Assembly (NCBI GenBank): GCA_963812775.1
Contig: CAWEWH010000007.1
Coordinates: 1,116,001 to 1,180,000 of the forward strand
Source: CAWEWH01 sp963812775
Lineage (GTDB): Bacteria > Pseudomonadota > Alphaproteobacteria > Rhizobiales > Beijerinckiaceae
Length of the DNA stretch: 64,000 bases
Direction: 5' to 3'
The first letter of the stretch is position 1; each line of letters opens with the position of its first letter. A program made the position numbers and the translations under genes. This document shows positions 52,209 to 60,773 of this stretch, one piece after another. The notes under the pieces are model-generated. The model had not been told where the DNA came from. It saw nothing but the letters and a program-made list of their open reading frames with translations, and ran no database searches.

Positions 52209-53108
52209 ATGGCCCGGATCACCTTGCAGGAGGACCTCAACTTCCTGCTGACCAACCGCATTCCCCGGCGCTTCGCGACCCAGTTCATGGGCTGGTTCAG
52301 CCGCATCGAGCAGCCGCTGGTGCGCGACCTGTCGATGGCGGTGTGGCGCCTCTTCGCCGATCTCGACCTCAGCGATGCCAAGACGACCGACTTCAAGAGC
52401 CTGCACGACTGCTTCACGCGCGAACTGAAGGATGGCGCCCGACCCCTCGCCCACGAGCCTCGCGTGCTCGTCAGTCCCTGCGACGCCATCGTCGGCGCCC
52501 TTGGGTCCGTGGTTGGCGACGAGGCCCTGCAGATCAAGGGCTTTCCCTATTCGTTGCACGACCTCTTCGGGAGCGGCGATCTCGCCCGTCTTCACATGGG
52601 CGGCACCTATGTGACGTTGCGGCTCACCTCCAGCATGTATCATCGCTTCCATGCGCCCCACGATTGCCGCGTCGAGGAGGTGATCTATATTTCGGGCGAC
52701 ACCTGGAACGTCAATCCGATCGCGCTGAAGCGCATCGAGAAGCTGTTTTGCAAAAACGAGCGCGCCGTCATCCGCACGCGGCTCAGAGACGGCGGGCACC
52801 TGTTGACCCTGGTGCCGGTGGCCGCGATCCTGGTGGCGAGCATGCGTTTCAAGTTCCTCGAGACGCCGCTCAACGCGGCGCATAAGGGCGCGCGGCGCTT
52901 CGCCTGCGATGCCGAGTTCCGCAAGGGCGACGAGATGGGGCGCTTCGAGCACGGCTCGACCATCGTGCTCTTCGCGCCGAAGGGCTTTGTGCCAAGCACC
53001 AATGTCGTCGAAGGATCGGCGATCCGCATGGGTGAGCCGCTGCTGCGGCTGCCGCCTACTTGGCCACCAGGCTCGGCAGCCAGAGCGACAGCGCCGGGAT
53101 GTAGGTGA
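52209..53108 (+). CDS. psd: Phosphatidylserine decarboxylase
   Basis: Pyruvoyl enzyme forming PE. The self-cleavage site is FEHGSTIVLF (Gly-Ser-Thr), and LHMGGTYVTLRLTSSMYHRF holds the conserved His. The length of about 299 residues and the motif order fit the Psd type with an N-terminal helical part. ATG 52,209 has GAGG 6 nt upstream; in-frame ATGs at 52,191 and 52,197 are alternatives. The family end is expected near GEPLLRLP, but the frame runs 17 residues further and overlaps the convergent dctM end by 53 bases. Confidence 0.88.
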   Translation: MARITLQEDLNFLLTNRIPRRFATQFMGWFSRIEQPLVRDLSMAVWRLFADLDLSDAKTTDFKSLHDCFTRELKDGARPLAHEPRVLVSPCDAIVGALGSVVGDEALQIKGFPYSLHDLFGSGDLARLHMGGTYVTLRLTSSMYHRFHAPHDCRVEEVIYISGDTWNVNPIALKRIEKLFCKNERAVIRTRLRDGGHLLTLVPVAAILVASMRFKFLETPLNAAHKGARRFACDAEFRKGDEMGRFEHGSTIVLFAPKGFVPSTNVVEGSAIRMGEPLLRLPPTWPPGSAARATAPGCR

Positions 53109-54339
53109 CGAGCAGCAGCACGATCACCATCGGCACGTAGAAGATCAGGATGCTGCGCGACACCGCCTCCATGCTGACGCGGCCGATGGCGCAACCCACC
53201 ACCATGGTGGGCCCGACCGGCGGCGTCAGCAGGCCGATGCCGAGATTGAGGATCATGATGATGCCGAAATGCACCGGGTCGATGCCGAAGGCCTTGATGA
53301 CCGGCAGGAAGATCGGCGTGCAGATGAGCAGCATCGGCGCCAGATCCATGAAGGTGCCGAGCACGAGAAGCAGGATGTTGATGTAGAGCAGGAACATGTA
53401 CTTGTCGCTGGAAATGTCGATGAAGAACTTCGTCGCCATCGCCGGCACCTGCATGATGGCCATCATGTAGCCGAAGGCGATGGAGAAGCCGATCATGATC
53501 ATCACCATGCCGACGGTGCGCACGACACGCCCGATCAGCTTCGGCAGCTCGCTCCATTTGCAGTCGCGATAGACGAACATCGTCACCAGGAAGGCGTAGA
53601 TGCAGGCCACGGCCCCCGACTCCGTCGGCGTGAAAATTCCCGACAGGATGCCCCCCAGGATGATGGCGATGGTGACCAGTCCCCAGATGGCGTCCACCGC
53701 GATCCACAGCGCCTGCCGCAGTGGCACGACCTCGCCCTTGGGGTAGTTCTCGCGGTGCGAGATGATCAGCACCAGCACGATGAGCGACAGCCCGAGCAGC
53801 AGCGCCGGAATGACGCCGCCCATGAATAGGTGCGCCACCGAGATGGTGCCGCCGGCGGCGATCGAGTAGATGATCATGTTGTGCGACGGCGGCACGAGCA
53901 GCGGCTGCAGCGAGCCGGAAATGGTGACGTTGACGGCGAACAGGCGCGGATAGCCGTTCTTGATCATCTGCGGGATCATCACGGAGCCGACGGCGGCGGT
54001 GTCGGCCACCGACGAGCCCGAGATGCAGCCGAACATGGTGGAGGCGACGATGTTGACCAGCGCCATGCCGCCGCGGATGAAGCCGACGAACACCTTGGCG
54101 AGGTTGACGAGGCGTTCGGCCATGCCGCCCACCGCCATGATGGCGCCGGTCAGGATGAAGAACGGGATGGCCAGCAGCGAGAAGCCGCTCATGCCGCCTG
54201 ACACTTTCAGCATCACGGCTTCGAGCGGCAACCCCATGTAGAGCGCCGCCATGATGGCTGCGAGCCCGAGCGCATAGGCTACCGGCATGCCCATCAGGCA
54301 GACGATCGAGAAGCCGCCAATGAGGATGAGGACTTCCAT
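53056..54339 (-). CDS. dctM: TRAP transporter large permease (DctM)
   Basis: Large membrane subunit of 427 residues with about 12 helices. SGFSLLAIPFFILTGAIMAV, FGCISGSSVADTAAVGSVMI and LGIGLLTPPVGPTMVVGCAI are DctM signatures. Na-driven uptake of an organic acid. It starts 15 nt after dctQ. Neighbouring uronate dehydrogenase suggests glucuronate or galacturonate as cargo. Confidence 0.95.
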   Translation of the reverse strand: MEVLILIGGFSIVCLMGMPVAYALGLAAIMAALYMGLPLEAVMLKVSGGMSGFSLLAIPFFILTGAIMAVGGMAERLVNLAKVFVGFIRGGMALVNIVASTMFGCISGSSVADTAAVGSVMIPQMIKNGYPRLFAVNVTISGSLQPLLVPPSHNMIIYSIAAGGTISVAHLFMGGVIPALLLGLSLIVLVLIISHRENYPKGEVVPLRQALWIAVDAIWGLVTIAIILGGILSGIFTPTESGAVACIYAFLVTMFVYRDCKWSELPKLIGRVVRTVGMVMIMIGFSIAFGYMMAIMQVPAMATKFFIDISSDKYMFLLYINILLLVLGTFMDLAPMLLICTPIFLPVIKAFGIDPVHFGIIMILNLGIGLLTPPVGPTMVVGCAIGRVSMEAVSRSILIFYVPMVIVLLLVTYIPALSLWLPSLVAK

Positions 54340-54354
54340 TGCTGCCGCCTTGCC

Positions 54355-54879
54355 CTACTCGGTCGCCAGCTGGCTCATCGTCTCGGGCTCGGGCTCGACG
54401 AAGAACTTCCGCTTCAGCAGCCGCTCGATGACGAACAAGGCAGTGAGCGCACCGCCAATCGGGATGGGCAGATAGGCGACGCCGACCGCAAGGAGCGGAA
54501 ATTCCGCCGTGCTCTGGAACCACGTCGTCTGGCAGAGCTTCACGCCCCAGATCAGCATGAACAGGTTGGTGGCCAGCATCAGGACTTCGAGGATCCAGCC
54601 GAGCACGGATTTGGCCGGCTCGTGCAACAGGGCCGGCAGGACACCGACGCCGATGTGCAGGTACTCGCGGTAGCACACGACCGCCGACAGGAACGACACG
54701 ACGATCATCAAGAGGGTGGCGAGCGGCTCCGGCCACGAGGCGGCGCTGTTCAGCGCATAGCGGCAGAAGACGCCGTAAGGAACGATCAGCACGATGACCA
54801 CGAGAGAGGCGCCGGCGACAAAGACACAGGCCCGGTGGACCTCGTCCATGGCGGCGATGTAGCGGGCCTTGAGGGTCAT
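54355..54879 (-). CDS. dctQ: TRAP transporter small permease (DctQ)
   Basis: Small membrane subunit of 174 residues with four helices. The VFCRYALNSAASWPEPLATL motif after helix 1 is typical of DctQ. It sits between dctP and dctM on the same strand; a palindromic repeat lies between dctP and dctQ, which may modulate relative expression. Confidence 0.92.
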   Translation of the reverse strand: MTLKARYIAAMDEVHRACVFVAGASLVVIVLIVPYGVFCRYALNSAASWPEPLATLLMIVVSFLSAVVCYREYLHIGVGVLPALLHEPAKSVLGWILEVLMLATNLFMLIWGVKLCQTTWFQSTAEFPLLAVGVAYLPIPIGGALTALFVIERLLKRKFFVEPEPETMSQLATE

Positions 54880-54907
54880 CGATGGGCTCCGTGAGGCGCC
54901 ACCGTCA

Positions 54908-54983
54908 TGCGCGGGGCTTGTCCCCGCGCAACCACGTCTTGCCTGATGGACGGTTTGAAAGTCGCGGGTGGCCGGGACAAGCC
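54908..54983. repeat. REP-like repeat between dctP and dctQ
   Basis: TGCGCGGGG/CCCCGCGCA (54,908-54,930), then a related GTGGCCGGGACAAGCCG (54,967-54,983). Third copy of the 12,613 family, here inside an operon. Confidence 0.7.
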
Positions 54984-54994
54984 GTGACGTTACG

Positions 54995-55996
54995 CTACTT
55001 CACGTCCTGCACCCGCTTGATAAGCTCGGCGTGCTGGGCGGCATACTTGTCCCACACCGGCTTCACCGCATCCTGAAAGGCCTTCTTGTCGGCGACCTTG
55101 GTGACCTCGATGCCCGCCTCCTTCATCTCCTTCATGGATTTCTCTTCCATGGCGTACCAGAGGAGACGCTGTTCCTGCTGTGCCTCCTTGGCGAGCTTCA
55201 AGATCAGGTCCTGATCGTCCTTGCTGAGGCCGCCCCATGTCCGCTTCGAGAACACCAGGATCTCGGGGATGATCAGGTGCTCGGTCATAGCGTAGTGCTT
55301 GGCGTAGCGAAAATGCTGGCCGGTGACATAGGACGGAGGATTGTTCTCGGCACCGTCGACGACGCCGGTCTGCATGGCGTTGACGAGCTGGTCGAAGCCC
55401 ATGGCGACGCCATTGCCGCCGAGCGCGTTCATGGTGTCGACGAACAGTGGGTTGCCCATCATGCGGATCTTGAGCCCCTTGAGGTCGGCGAGCGTGGTGA
55501 TCGGCTTCTTGCTGTTGTAGACGTTGCGCGAGCCGGCGTTCATCCAGCACAGCCCGATGAGCCCGGCGGTCGGGTGGTCGGTGAGCTTCTGCAGAAGCTC
55601 GGCGCCGATCGGCCCATCGATGACCTTCTCCATGTGGGCACCGTCGCGGAAGACGAACGGCAGATTGAAGACGTTGAGCTCCGGCACCAAGGGTCCCATG
55701 GGGCCGACGCTGATGCGGGCGATGGCCAGCGCGCCGACCTGCGCCTGCTCGATCATCTCCTTCTCGCCGCCGAGCTGCATTGACGGATACATCTGGATGC
55801 TGAGCCGCCCGCTGGTCGCGGCCTCGAGCTTCTTGCCCATGCGTTCCACCGCTTCGACGGTCGGATAACCGAGCGGATGCACGTCGGTGGCCTTCAGCAC
55901 CAGCTTCTGCTGGGCTGCGGCCATGGAGCCAAGGCCGCCCGTCACGGCGGCAGCCGCCGAGGCGGCGCCAAACTTGATGAGCTCACGGCGATCCAT
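54995..55996 (-). CDS. dctP: TRAP transporter substrate-binding protein (DctP)
   Basis: Periplasmic receptor of 333 residues with an N-terminal signal (MDRRELIKFGAASAAAAVTG, RR motif, cleavage after AAA). The carboxylate-binding Arg is expected in LKGLKIRMMGNPLFVDTMNA, followed by GFDQLVNAMQTGVVDGAENN, typical of the uronate-binding DctP group. First gene of the TRAP operon, 108 nt from the divergent FadR-type regulator. Confidence 0.93.
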   Translation of the reverse strand: MDRRELIKFGAASAAAAVTGGLGSMAAAQQKLVLKATDVHPLGYPTVEAVERMGKKLEAATSGRLSIQMYPSMQLGGEKEMIEQAQVGALAIARISVGPMGPLVPELNVFNLPFVFRDGAHMEKVIDGPIGAELLQKLTDHPTAGLIGLCWMNAGSRNVYNSKKPITTLADLKGLKIRMMGNPLFVDTMNALGGNGVAMGFDQLVNAMQTGVVDGAENNPPSYVTGQHFRYAKHYAMTEHLIIPEILVFSKRTWGGLSKDDQDLILKLAKEAQQEQRLLWYAMEEKSMKEMKEAGIEVTKVADKKAFQDAVKPVWDKYAAQHAELIKRVQDVK

Positions 55997-56075
55997 CTCA
56001 AGTCTCCCTGTTGCTGATTGCTTTTCTCGCCAAGCGAGGCGTTGATCCGCGTTCCCCAGGCTGCTAGGCCATCAT

Positions 56076-56085
56076 ATCATATGAT
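56076..56085. promoter_or_regulatory. Candidate operator of the TRAP/uronate regulator
   Basis: Perfect palindrome ATCATATGAT in the dctP / regulator divergent gap, with a further overlapping half-site ATCAT just before it. Position and symmetry suit a GntR/FadR dimer controlling both directions. Confidence 0.5.
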
Positions 56086-56104
56086 GACCTCAGGGATACG
56101 CGCC

Positions 56105-56857
56105 ATGTCAAGCCCGAGCCTCAAGGCCGTCACCCGCGGCAAGCTGCATGGGCTGCGGCCGCTCACCGCGCCGCGGAGCCTGACGCGCGAGCTCACCGAA
56201 CGCATCGCCGCCGATATCGGCAGCGGCCAGTTGAAGCCGGGCGCCCGGCTGCCGACCGAGCAGGAGATGATCGTCGCGACCGGCGTCAGCCGCACCGTGG
56301 TGCGCGAGGCGGTGGCGGCGCTACGCGCCGAGGGGCTCGTGGTGACGCGCCAGGGCCTTGGCGCCTTCGTGGCCGAGAATGCGCGCCGCCCCTTCCGCAT
56401 TCGCTTCGACGAACTGAACACCTTGAAAGAGGTGCTGCACGTCATGGAGATGCGCACCGGAATCGAGATCGAAGCTGCGGGCCTTGCGGCCGAGCGGGCG
56501 ACCCCGGCCGACACGCGCAAGGTCGCCGCCGCGTTCGCGGCCATCAACGCGGCCATCGCGCGCGGCGAGACCGCGGTCGACGAGGACTTCGCCTTCCACT
56601 GCGCCATCGCGGCCGCCACCGCCAATCCGCAGTTCCTGGGCTTCCTGGAATATCTCGGCCGCTTCATCATCCCGCGGCGGACCATCGAGACGCCCGACCG
56701 CCGCCCCTATCTGGAGCAAATCCAGCGCGAGCACCGCGACATCATGGCTGCCATCGAGTCGCGCGCCGTTGGCCGCGCCCGCGCCGCCATGCGCCAGCAC
56801 CTGCTCAAGAGCCGCAAACGCTACCAGCGCCTGGCGGCCGAGCTCAACCACAAGTAA
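56105..56857 (+). CDS. FadR-subfamily GntR transcriptional regulator
   Basis: Regulator of about 250 residues. Winged helix: GSGQLKPGARLPTEQEMIVA, GVSRTVVREAVAALRAEGLV, TRQGLGAFVA; then an all-helical FCD ligand domain with metal-ligand positions in DEDFAFHCAIAAATANPQFL and EHRDIMAAIESR. ATG 56,105 follows AGGGAT; ATGs at 56,081/56,084 would overlap the operator. Likely senses a uronate and controls the TRAP genes and udh. Confidence 0.9.
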   Translation: MSSPSLKAVTRGKLHGLRPLTAPRSLTRELTERIAADIGSGQLKPGARLPTEQEMIVATGVSRTVVREAVAALRAEGLVVTRQGLGAFVAENARRPFRIRFDELNTLKEVLHVMEMRTGIEIEAAGLAAERATPADTRKVAAAFAAINAAIARGETAVDEDFAFHCAIAAATANPQFLGFLEYLGRFIIPRRTIETPDRRPYLEQIQREHRDIMAAIESRAVGRARAAMRQHLLKSRKRYQRLAAELNHK

Positions 56858-56964
56858 AGCACACTAGTGTGGCGATTCCGAAATTCGCCGCACATCGATG
56901 GAGGCTTCGGAGCGAATTTCGGAATCACAAGCCACACTAGAAAAGACTAATTCTAGTGTGCTTT
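56856..56964. repeat. Composite inverted repeat between the FadR-type regulator and udh
   Basis: Outer arms AAAGCACACTAG (56,856-56,867) and CTAGTGTGCTTT (56,953-56,964) pair over 12 bp, followed by a T-run. Inner arms CTAGTGTGGC (56,864-56,873) plus GATTCCGAAATTCGC (56,874-56,888) pair with GCGAATTTCGGAATC (56,912-56,926) and GCCACACTAG (56,931-56,940), 25 bp with one 4-nt bulge. The two stems overlap in CTAG. It could work as a terminator for the regulator gene and looks like a small mobile palindrome. Confidence 0.8.
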
Positions 56965-57040
56965 TTTGAATTTGAAGTTCGCGCGGCTCGCGATCCAAAC
57001 AACGTAGCGAACTTTAGATTCAGCACACTGGGCAACAGCC

Positions 57041-57853
57041 ATGCAGAGAGTTCTGGTCACCGGCGCTTCCGGCGGCATCGGCACCCGGCTGAGGACGCTG
57101 CTCAAGGGCGTCTATCCGGACATCCGCTGGAGCGACATGAAGCCGCTGCCGCAGGCGAGGAATGACGAGACCTTCGTCAAGGCGGACCTGACCGATCTCG
57201 CCGCGGTCGAGCGGGCGGTCGAGGGCGTCGACGGCATCGTGCATCTCGGCGGCTTCTCGGTGGAGGGGCCGTGGGAGACCATCCTCAACGCCAACATCAT
57301 CGGCTGCCACAACCTGTTCGAGGCCGCCCGCCGCAAGCGCGTCAAGCGCGTGGTGTTCGCCTCCTCGAACCACGTGGTCGGCTTCTACCCGCGCCGGCGC
57401 AAGATCGGCGTCGACGCGCCGGTCAGGCCCGACAGCCGCTATGGGGTGAGCAAGGCCTTCGGCGAGGCGTTGGCGGCGCTCTACGCCTACAAGCACGGGC
57501 TGCGCGTCACCTCGCTGCGCATCGGCAATGTCGCCGACGAGCCTGTCGACAAGCGCCGCCTGTCGATCTGGATCGATCCGCGCGACCTCGTGCAGCTCAT
57601 CCGCATCGGGCTCGAGCATCCCGACATCCGCTGCGAGATCTTCTACGGCGTCTCCGACAACGACACGAGTTGGTGGGACAATGCCGATGCCTTCCGCTTC
57701 GGCTATCGGCCTGTCGGCAAGGCAGAGGATCACCGCGCCGCGGCGCTCGCCGCTCAGGCGCAGCTGCCGCCCGATCCGATCGGCGACTGGTACCAGGGCG
57801 GCACCTTCTGCAGCGACGAATTCGACGAGGGGGTGGCTGCGTCACCGGACTAA
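57041..57853 (+). CDS. udh: Uronate dehydrogenase-like NAD-dependent epimerase/dehydratase
   Basis: SDR-extended protein of 270 residues. NAD loop VTGASGGIGTRLRTLL; VHLGGFSVEGPWETILNANI; SSNHVVGFYPRRRKIG; catalytic YGVSK. These match the Agrobacterium-type uronate dehydrogenase (about 265 residues), which oxidises glucuronate or galacturonate to the aldarolactone. Placement next to a TRAP importer and a FadR-type regulator supports that. Confidence 0.88.
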   Translation: MQRVLVTGASGGIGTRLRTLLKGVYPDIRWSDMKPLPQARNDETFVKADLTDLAAVERAVEGVDGIVHLGGFSVEGPWETILNANIIGCHNLFEAARRKRVKRVVFASSNHVVGFYPRRRKIGVDAPVRPDSRYGVSKAFGEALAALYAYKHGLRVTSLRIGNVADEPVDKRRLSIWIDPRDLVQLIRIGLEHPDIRCEIFYGVSDNDTSWWDNADAFRFGYRPVGKAEDHRAAALAAQAQLPPDPIGDWYQGGTFCSDEFDEGVAASPD

Positions 57854-57880
57854 GGTGAACTCGCAATGCGATGTTGCCGG

Positions 57881-58324
57881 TCACCTCGCCAGTTTGACGG
57901 CCGGCGCGTGCTGCGCTTCCAGCCGGTTGGCATGACGGTGGACGAGCCGCCACTCGCCGGCTTCGTGGCGGAAGATGTGGGTCACGCGATTTGACCATCC
58001 GGTCACGCCTTCCACGCCGGCGACACGCTGGTTCTCGTACGTCTCGATGTCGGTGACATAGAACATCTCCGGCGTGATGACGGTCGAGATGTTGTCGTGA
58101 CGGACGGTTCCGCCACGGAACTGCGTGCCCGCCCATTCCCAACGCTCGGATACCGCCTCCCACCCCTTCTCATAGCCGCCCCAGCCGTAGAAGCTGGTCG
58201 CGTCCACCGTGTGCGCGTAAAGGTTCTTGATCGCCGAAACGTCGCCGTTGGCGACCTTGGCCATCGCCGCGTGCAGGCGTGCGATCGTCTCGCGCGCTGA
58301 TGCTTCGAGTTCAGCATTGCTCAT
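57881..58324 (-). CDS. NTF2/SnoaL-like (DUF4440-type) protein
   Basis: Cone-shaped alpha+beta protein of 147 residues. ARLHAAMAKVANGDVSAIKN, then YGWGGYEKGWEAVSERWEWA and VTHIFRHEAGEWRLVHRHAN resemble SnoaL_3-like proteins. No catalytic assignment can be made. Converges on udh, 27 nt apart. Confidence 0.82.
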   Translation of the reverse strand: MSNAELEASARETIARLHAAMAKVANGDVSAIKNLYAHTVDATSFYGWGGYEKGWEAVSERWEWAGTQFRGGTVRHDNISTVITPEMFYVTDIETYENQRVAGVEGVTGWSNRVTHIFRHEAGEWRLVHRHANRLEAQHAPAVKLAR

Positions 58325-58347
58325 GCGAGGCTCCCAACAACGCGGCG

Positions 58348-59406
58348 TCAGCCGACATTCACCTGCCGCCCGCGGTTCCAGATCAGGAACGGCACGCCCG
58401 AGAGCAGCGCCCGAAATGCCTCGTCGGTCTGATAGTGGCCGTTCACCGAGACCCGCGGCAGCGCCATGAGATGGGCGGCGTGGCCCGCAAAGACGTGGCC
58501 GGGCCGCGTCGTCACCGCCGACGTGTAGCCGATCGCGGCCGCCATCTCGAACTCGCGCCCTCCCGCCGACAGCCGGTCGCCGACAGGATAGGCGAAGTGC
58601 CGTACCGGCCGCCCGATCACCCGCTCGATGATGGTCTTGGACTCCGCCATTTCATGAGCGGCGAAAATCTCGTTCTGCTTGGCGAGCATTGGGTGGGTCA
58701 GCGTATGCGCGCCGATGCTCACCCCGGGCTCGTTGGCCACCCTGCGGATGCCGTCCCAGTCGAGGCAGAGGTTTTGCACGAGGGCGCGGCCATCGACCCC
58801 AGCCTCATCCGCGAGCTCGGCGACGGCCGAGCGCAGGCGATCCTCCGGGCCCTTGCGCAGCCGCCAATAGATCGCTTCGTAGGCCGCCGCCTTTGCGGCG
58901 TCGGTGTCGGTGATGAGCCGCAACTGGTCGTCGCCAACCCCGACATCGACCCGGTCGAGGGCACGGATCGCTTCTTCGAGCTCCAGCCACCACAGGGACG
59001 CGGTGCGCGTCGCAAACCCTGTCGTCACGAACATCGTCCACGGCACGCCGTGGCGCTTCAGGATCGGCAGCGCGTAGTCGACATTGTCGCGGTAACCATC
59101 GTCGAAGGTTACCGCCACGAACGGCGCCTCAGCTTCGCCGGCGCCGGTGCGCGCCACGGCCTCGTCGAGACTTACCGGCTCGAAGCCTTCCTCCTGCGCC
59201 ACGGTCAGCGCCGCGTCAAGAAAGTCCGGCGTCACTTCGAGGAGCCGGTTGGGAGCAAAACCGCGCGGTTCCCAAGGCCGCACATGGTGAAGCATGAGGA
59301 TGACGCCGATGCCGCGGGCGCGGCCGGCGAGCCGCCGATCGGCGCCGCTGCGCACGATGCCCGCCATACCCCAGCGGATGACGCGTTCCCTTAACGACAT
59401 AGGCAT
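58348..59406 (-). CDS. Polysaccharide deacetylase family protein
   Basis: NodB-fold protein of about 352 residues. The metal and base motif is FVAVTFDDGYRDNVDYALPI (TFDDGY), followed by SIGAHTLTHPMLAKQ (HTxxH) and the late HFAYPVGDR. These remove acetyl groups from cell-surface sugars. ATG 59,406 or 59,400 starts it. Divergent from the BioF2-like gene and next to EPS export genes, so it probably modifies the exopolysaccharide. Confidence 0.9.
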   Translation of the reverse strand: MPMSLRERVIRWGMAGIVRSGADRRLAGRARGIGVILMLHHVRPWEPRGFAPNRLLEVTPDFLDAALTVAQEEGFEPVSLDEAVARTGAGEAEAPFVAVTFDDGYRDNVDYALPILKRHGVPWTMFVTTGFATRTASLWWLELEEAIRALDRVDVGVGDDQLRLITDTDAAKAAAYEAIYWRLRKGPEDRLRSAVAELADEAGVDGRALVQNLCLDWDGIRRVANEPGVSIGAHTLTHPMLAKQNEIFAAHEMAESKTIIERVIGRPVRHFAYPVGDRLSAGGREFEMAAAIGYTSAVTTRPGHVFAGHAAHLMALPRVSVNGHYQTDEAFRALLSGVPFLIWNRGRQVNVG

Positions 59407-59513
59407 TCCGGGGCTGTGGCTCTCGGATCCATGTGCTTTTCTTGTAACACTTCCTTGAGGATCGTCATGGAGCGTACGCGCGCCTGTTTTACAGCCGGCC
59501 TGGGGAGGATGGT

Positions 59514-60719
59514 TTGGTCGCCTTGTCGCATACGACCGATTTGCGTCGGCACGCAACGGCGGAAGACGCCCGTGGGCCGAGCATCGCCCGCGTCAGCGTG
59601 TACGAGACACTGGCCGACGCGGAGCCGGTATGGCGGCAGTTCGAGGACGGTGGCCTCTCGACCCCTTATCAGCGCTTTGAGTGGACGATCGACTTCGCCG
59701 AGACCGTCGGCCGGGCCGAGGGCGCGCGAATCCTCGCGGTTTGCGGCCAGGACGAGCGCGGCGTCCCTGCGGTGCTGCTGCCGCTGGCGCTCAACCGGTC
59801 GCGCGGGCTGCGCATCGCCACGATGGTCGGTGGCAAGCACGCCAACTATCACATGCCGCTCTACGCCGCCGACGCGACCGACATGGACGCGGCCGCCGTC
59901 AAGCGCTTTCTGCGCCTTGCAGCCCAGGCGGTGGGCGGCCTCGACGCCTTCGCGTTCACCAATCAGCCGGTCGAATGGCAGGGGGCGCCCAATCCCTTCG
60001 CGCGGCTTTCCGCGCAGCCGAGCCCGAGCAACGGCTACAAGCTGGAATTGAACTTCGACTGCTCAAAGACGATCGAGCGCATCCTCAGCGGCGAGTCGCG
60101 CAAGAAGCTCCGCAAGAAGGAGAAGCGGCTTTCCGAGATCGGCACCCTCGCCTATTCCAGAGCGTCGACCTCTGCCGAGGTGGCGGCGGTGCTCGACGCC
60201 TTCTTCGCCCAGAAGGCAATGCGATTCGAAGGCACCGGCATCGACAATCCCTTTGCCGATCCGGCCACCGCCGGCTTCGTGCGCCGCGCCTGCCTCGACG
60301 GCATCGAGAAGGGCGCCCCGCCCATCGAGCTTTATGCGCTGCGCGCCGGCGACAAGATCATCGCCACGTTCGCGGGTGCCGCCGACGGCCGGCGCTTCTG
60401 CGGCATGTTCAACTCCTTCGACATGAGCCCGGACGTGTCGCGCTGGAGCCCTGGCGACCTCTTGCTCATCGAGCTGATCCGCATGCAGTGCCAGCGCGGT
60501 CTCACGACCTTCGACCTCGGCGTCGGCGAGGCCCGCTACAAGGAAATGTTCTGCGACAGCGTCGAGGAGCTGGTTGACGCGTATGTGCCGGCGACCCTCA
60601 AGGGCAGCGTCTACGCGAATGCCATCGCCGCGTCGCGGGCCGCCAAGCGCTGGGTCAAGCGCACGCCGTGGGCCTGGCAACTCGCCCGCTTCGCCCGTGC
60701 CCGCCAGGCCGGCATCTGA
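59514..60719 (+). CDS. BioF2/CelD-like GNAT acetyltransferase, TTG start
   Basis: Double-GNAT protein of 401 residues, of the type often called cellulose biosynthesis (CelD) protein. KKLRKKEKRLSEIGTLAYSR and GDLLLIELIRMQCQRGLTTF with the DLGVGEARYKEMFCD ending are the family core. The start is TTG at 59,514, with GGGAGGATGG just upstream. It likely acylates a sugar or peptide in envelope polysaccharide assembly. Confidence 0.87.
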   Translation: MVALSHTTDLRRHATAEDARGPSIARVSVYETLADAEPVWRQFEDGGLSTPYQRFEWTIDFAETVGRAEGARILAVCGQDERGVPAVLLPLALNRSRGLRIATMVGGKHANYHMPLYAADATDMDAAAVKRFLRLAAQAVGGLDAFAFTNQPVEWQGAPNPFARLSAQPSPSNGYKLELNFDCSKTIERILSGESRKKLRKKEKRLSEIGTLAYSRASTSAEVAAVLDAFFAQKAMRFEGTGIDNPFADPATAGFVRRACLDGIEKGAPPIELYALRAGDKIIATFAGAADGRRFCGMFNSFDMSPDVSRWSPGDLLLIELIRMQCQRGLTTFDLGVGEARYKEMFCDSVEELVDAYVPATLKGSVYANAIAASRAAKRWVKRTPWAWQLARFARARQAGI

Positions 60720-60773
60720 GCATTCTCAGACTGAAAAGTTGAAATCCGTCGCAAGTCGATTGACGGGACGTTC

